Origin: Methylobacter psychrophilus
GTDB taxonomy: Bacteria; Pseudomonadota; Gammaproteobacteria; Methylococcales; Methylomonadaceae
Assembly (NCBI RefSeq): GCF_025583945.1
Contig: NZ_JAOEGU010000030.1
Location: forward strand, 1-44,929
Direction: 5' to 3'
DNA length: 44,929 bases
Shown: in pieces, positions 41,978-44,929 of the stretch
Layout of the letters: each line of letters begins with the position of its first letter
Numbering within the stretch: the first letter of the stretch is position 1
Made by a program: the position numbers and the translations under genes
Notes under the pieces: model-generated
Told to the model about the DNA's origin: nothing
Seen by the model: the letters and a program-made list of their open reading frames with translations, nothing else
The model's database searches: none

Positions 41978-42059
41978 AATATCCTGCATCATTGATGGCA
42001 CTAACAATGCTTTCTATAAATATCCCGGAATAATCACAGTGCCAATGATAAAAAAGTAA

Positions 42060-42593
42060 TTTATTAATAGCCTCCCCTACCTTTTTAGTATGGGAATGAG
42101 TGACGATTTTAATGCCTAACAAAAAACAATCAGCTGTTCGACTCATAATTCTTCGCAACTGAACCATTGATCAGGCCGCAACGTCATTTCCATCGCTAGT
42201 TGGAAAACCCGTAAATTCAATGCGCATTTGTTGGACAGGTTTTATTGCCACTTGAGGCTGGACTTTATTGCCATAAAATCCAGCCCAGACTTTACAAATC
42301 TCTGTAACTAAGCTGTCTCGGCGTAAACTGTCCGAAGCCTTGACTTAAACAAGGGAAAATAATGTCCAAAATTGTGTAATTTTGCATTATTTATATATTT
42401 TTTTTCTTAATGAATATGAGGAAAGCATAAACATTAAAACCGAAAATCTCTTGGACATCGTTCCCCTGACAAATTATATGTTCAATATTGTCGCCTGTTT
42501 AGCCGCTAACTCTTACCAAAACAAAAAGCAGGCGCTCAATTTACAAAGAGAGGAATTATTGCCATTGTTAAGATTCATTATCCCGAATTCAGG
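42060..42593. other. gene-poor stretch
   Basis: 534 bp with only short frames that I cannot support. A hairpin GCTGGACTTTAT-TGCC-ATAAAATCCAGC (one mismatch) lies at 42257-42284. The stretch may contain remains of older insertions. Confidence 0.4.
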
Positions 42594-44929
42594 TTAAATA
42601 GGTGCTCCTGTATTTTTGATCAATATCCCTTGAATATCATCACCTTTGATCCCCAGATTTTGTTTGGCAACCGCGATGCTGAGTAATGCCACATGCCGAT
42701 CATCAAAATTAGTTTCCATCTTTGCTGGCAGCTCGATGATTAGCACACCATCAGCTCCGATGCTTATGCTTATCTTTTCATTATGACCATCGGCAGAATG
42801 ATAGTCAGCCGAGGTAGTGCGTAGGGAAGAGCCATCCTGGCTTGGAGCCTGGGTTTTTACATTGTTTGACAGCGTAGCTCCCATCCATTGGCCCTGTTTA
42901 GAAAGCAACAAAGTGTTGACAACAGAAAACTTGCCATTGCTCAGGCTTAACATCGGGATTGGTATCGCGTTAGCGGAAGAAATAGCCAATCCGGCTTGGC
43001 CGCCAATTTGTTGCGAATGATCACCTGTCATCAATATAGCCATATCCCCAGAAACCGCTAACTCCACGCTCATTAACGAATTCGCAAAGCTTAGCAATGC
43101 ACCGTTACCGGTATTACTGGTACCAGAATCAAAGGTCACAGGAACAACTGATTGGTTAAGTCCTTGTGAAACAGAGCTGGGATTACCAACCGACAGATTA
43201 TTCTTACTGCCTGAATTATTATTGGTAACGGTCAAAGAAATAATGGCGTTGTTGGCTGCGCTTATGCCGCTGATAGCCAGGTCTTCGGGGGTCACATTGG
43301 CTGTGGTGTTCGCTTGGTCGGTGATGTTGTAGTTACCTACATCAGCCCCGCTGTAATTGCTGGTTAAGATAACGGTTTTGTTGCTACCGACATTTTTGGT
43401 ATCGAACAAACCTGTGGCAGTAACGCTCAGAACATCACCGGCAACCATGCCGTCAAAGCCGGCAGCGCTGCTGTTGATCGTGGCATCACGATTTCCGTCA
43501 TAGACTTTATTGGCTGCGCTGATCCCGCTGACCGTCAGGGCCTTGGCGCTGACCCCAGCGGTGCTGCTCGCTTGATCGGTGATGTTGTAGTTGCCTGCAT
43601 CAGCCCCGCTGTAATTGCTGGTTAAGATAACGGTTTTGTTGCTGCCGACATTTTTGGTATCGAACAAACCTGTGGCAGTAACGCTCAGAACATCACCGAC
43701 AACCATGCCGTCAAAGCCGGCAGCGCTGCTGTTGATCGTGGCATCACGATTTCCGTCATAGACTTTATTGGCGGCACTGATCCCGCTAACCGTCAGGGCC
43801 TTGGCGCTGACCCCAGCGGTGCTGTTCACTTGATCGGTGATGTTGTAGTTGCCTGCATCAGCCCCGCTGTAATTGCTGGTTAAGGTAACGGTTTTGTTGT
43901 TGCCGACATTTTTGGTATCGAACAAACCCGTGGCAGTAACGCTCAGAACATCATCGGCAACCATGCCGTCAAAGCCGGCAACGCTGCTGTTGATCGTGGC
44001 GACACTAGTGCCGTCATAGACTTTATTGGCGGCGCTGATCCCGCTGACCGTCAGGGCCTTGGCGCTGACATCGGCGGTGGTGTTCGCTTGGGTGATGTTG
44101 TAGTTGCCTACATCAGCCCCGCCGTAGCTACCGATTAAGGTAACAGTTTTGTTGCTGCCGACATTTTTGGTATCAAACAAACCCGTGGCAGTAACGCTCA
44201 GAACATCACCGGCAACCATGCCGTCAAAGCCGGCAGCGCTGCTGTTGATCGTGGCATCACGATTTCCGTCATAGACTTTATTGGCGGCGCTGATCCCGCT
44301 GACCGTCAGGGCCTTGGCGCTGACCCCAGCGGTGCTGCTCGCTTGATCGGTGATGTTGTAGTTGCCTGCATCAGCCCCGCTGTAATTGCTGGTTAAGGTA
44401 ACGGTTTTGTTGCTGCCGACATGTTTGGTATCGAACAAACCTGTGGCAGTAACGCTCAGAACATCACCGGCAACCATGCCGTCAAAGCCGGCAGCGCTGC
44501 TGTTGATGGTGGCATCACGATTTCCGTCATAGACTTTATTGGCGGCGCTGATGCCGCTGACCGTCAGGGCCTTGGCGCTGACCCCAGCGGTGCTGTTCAC
44601 TTGATCGGTGATGTTGTAGTTGCCTGCATCAACCCCGCTGTAATTGCTGGTTAAGGTAACGGTTTTGTTGCTGCCGACATTTTTGGTATCAAACAAACCC
44701 GTGGCAGTAACGCTCAGAACATCACCGGCAACCATGCCGTCAAAGCCGGCAGCGCTGCTGTTGATGGTGGCATCACGATTTCCGTCATAGACTTTATTGG
44801 CTGCGCTGATGCCGCTGACCGTCAGGGCCTTGGCGCTGACCCCAGCGGTGCTGTTCGCTTGATCGGTAATGTTGTAGTTACCTGCATCAGCCCCGCTGTA
44901 ATTGCTGGTTAAGGTAACGGTTTTGTTGC
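42594..44929 (-). CDS. YDG-repeat haemagglutinin-like exoprotein, C-terminal part (open at right edge)
   Basis: The minus-strand frame is open from the right edge (NKTVTLTSNYSGADAGNYN...) to the stop at 42594, so at least 777 residues are visible and the true start is outside. It has six units of 86 residues (258 bp; one is 85) plus a partial unit at the edge: MVAGDVLSVTATGLFDTKNV, GSNKTVTLTSNYSGADAGNY, NITDQ, AKALTVSGISAANKVYDGNR, DATINSSAAGFDG. KVYDG identifies YDG/MBG-type domains, common in large two-partner-secretion exoproteins. The last about 220 residues are non-repetitive (TVTNNNSGSKNNLSVG, IKGDDIQGILIKNTGAPI) and without a barrel. Repeats are nearly identical in DNA. Likely surface adhesin; secretion partner not visible. 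Confidence 0.85.
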   Translation of the reverse strand, partial: NKTVTLTSNYSGADAGNYNITDQANSTAGVSAKALTVSGISAANKVYDGNRDATINSSAAGFDGMVAGDVLSVTATGLFDTKNVGSNKTVTLTSNYSGVDAGNYNITDQVNSTAGVSAKALTVSGISAANKVYDGNRDATINSSAAGFDGMVAGDVLSVTATGLFDTKHVGSNKTVTLTSNYSGADAGNYNITDQASSTAGVSAKALTVSGISAANKVYDGNRDATINSSAAGFDGMVAGDVLSVTATGLFDTKNVGSNKTVTLIGSYGGADVGNYNITQANTTADVSAKALTVSGISAANKVYDGTSVATINSSVAGFDGMVADDVLSVTATGLFDTKNVGNNKTVTLTSNYSGADAGNYNITDQVNSTAGVSAKALTVSGISAANKVYDGNRDATINSSAAGFDGMVVGDVLSVTATGLFDTKNVGSNKTVILTSNYSGADAGNYNITDQASSTAGVSAKALTVSGISAANKVYDGNRDATINSSAAGFDGMVAGDVLSVTATGLFDTKNVGSNKTVILTSNYSGADVGNYNITDQANTTANVTPEDLAISGISAANNAIISLTVTNNNSGSKNNLSVGNPSSVSQGLNQSVVPVTFDSGTSNTGNGALLSFANSLMSVELAVSGDMAILMTGDHSQQIGGQAGLAISSANAIPIPMLSLSNGKFSVVNTLLLSKQGQWMGATLSNNVKTQAPSQDGSSLRTTSADYHSADGHNEKISISIGADGVLIIELPAKMETNFDDRHVALLSIAVAKQNLGIKGDDIQGILIKNTGAPI

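Larger units (their letters stand above)
41410..42059 (+). pseudogene. small lipoprotein pseudogene split by two palindromic insertions
   Basis: It starts MKKLLLETFLLTDCATQANT, a lipoprotein-type signal with a poor lipobox (TDC). The frame runs to SDTI, enters element 1 (41523-41629), which brings a stop at 41554, and resumes in the same frame as CTLKNEEGKWKAPADTPISI then HRDGNIMDINCENVTT (41632-41739). After a TAA at 41740 the frame goes on as GTRKVEPEFEGKFLAMDIIL then VDLCL. Element 2 (41818-41977) interrupts, and the gene ends ISCIIDGTNNAFYKYP, then GIITVPMIKK, in another frame with a stop at 42057. The joined product of about 130 residues resembles small proteobacterial lipoproteins with CTLxNxxGxW and HR motifs and a VDxxxxAxYxYP tail (recollection, not searched). 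Confidence 0.75.

Noticed and set aside
42382-42597. 71-residue plus-strand frame MHYLYIFFLNEYEESINIKT
   Set aside because: No family, ribosome site or neighbour supports it; it could be a remnant but cannot be claimed.

Overview
The window looks like a chromosomal segment of a free-living, polarly flagellated gammaproteobacterium of moderate GC. Gene order (flgBCDEFGHIJ, flgA-flgM, flhB-flhA-flhF-flhG-fliA, motC-motD), a RegB/RegA redox pair, a DUF1640 protein, a pga exopolysaccharide operon and many small palindromic repeats are reminiscent of methanotrophs of the Methylobacter/Methylomonas type. That affiliation is inference; no diagnostic marker lies in the window.

Layout. 1-2784: end of a large Ig-like surface protein (open at the left edge), a small lipoprotein and an acidic hypothetical protein. 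2785-3286: palindromic repeats and tRNA-Arg(UCG). 3287-5372: FliS-like protein and a divergent flagellin on the minus strand, with a good sigma-28 promoter. 5405-6510: a GxxExxY-family gene bracketed by repeats built on CACGAAA motifs, lying between the flagellin gene and flgJ. 6518-13736: minus-strand rod/hook/ring operon flgBCDEFGHIJ. 14148-15449: flgA and flgM, the latter behind a second matching sigma-28 promoter. 15820-24784: plus-strand flhB-flhA-flhF-flhG-like-fliA-motC-motD-FimV-like operon with overlapping genes, covering export gate, polar placement, sigma-28 and stator functions. 24785-25830: repeat-rich stretch with a DUF1640 gene between two 115-bp direct repeats. 25835-26290: type IV pilin. 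26806-32325: a diguanylate cyclase with a degenerate receiver, a REC-Hpt protein, and pgaD, pgaC, pgaB for poly-N-acetylglucosamine, without pgaA. 32413-36915: family 5 uracil-DNA glycosylase, RegA/RegB, MsrA and Hsp33, several linked to redox or oxidative stress. 36927-41015: membrane-anchored AlbA_2 protein, DUF2156 protein, small membrane protein and a quinone-oxidoreductase-like MDR enzyme. 41016-42593: decayed region with a small lipoprotein pseudogene carrying two separate palindromic insertions. 42594 to the right edge: C-terminal part of a giant YDG-repeat, haemagglutinin-like protein (open at the edge).

How it fits together. Most of the window builds and regulates a flagellum. FliA and its anti-sigma factor FlgM are both present, and the flagellin and flgM promoters share the pattern TAAAGTTT-N11-GYCGTTAA, consistent with late control by FliA. 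FlhF, the FlhG-like protein and the FimV-like protein suggest control of flagellar position and number. The diguanylate cyclase next to pga suggests a link between c-di-GMP and exopolysaccharide, as known in other bacteria. The most notable observations are an FlhG-position protein without a P-loop lysine, the Asp-to-Ser receiver, the GxxExxY repeat cassette in the flagellar locus, and the lipoprotein gene hit by two MITE-like elements.
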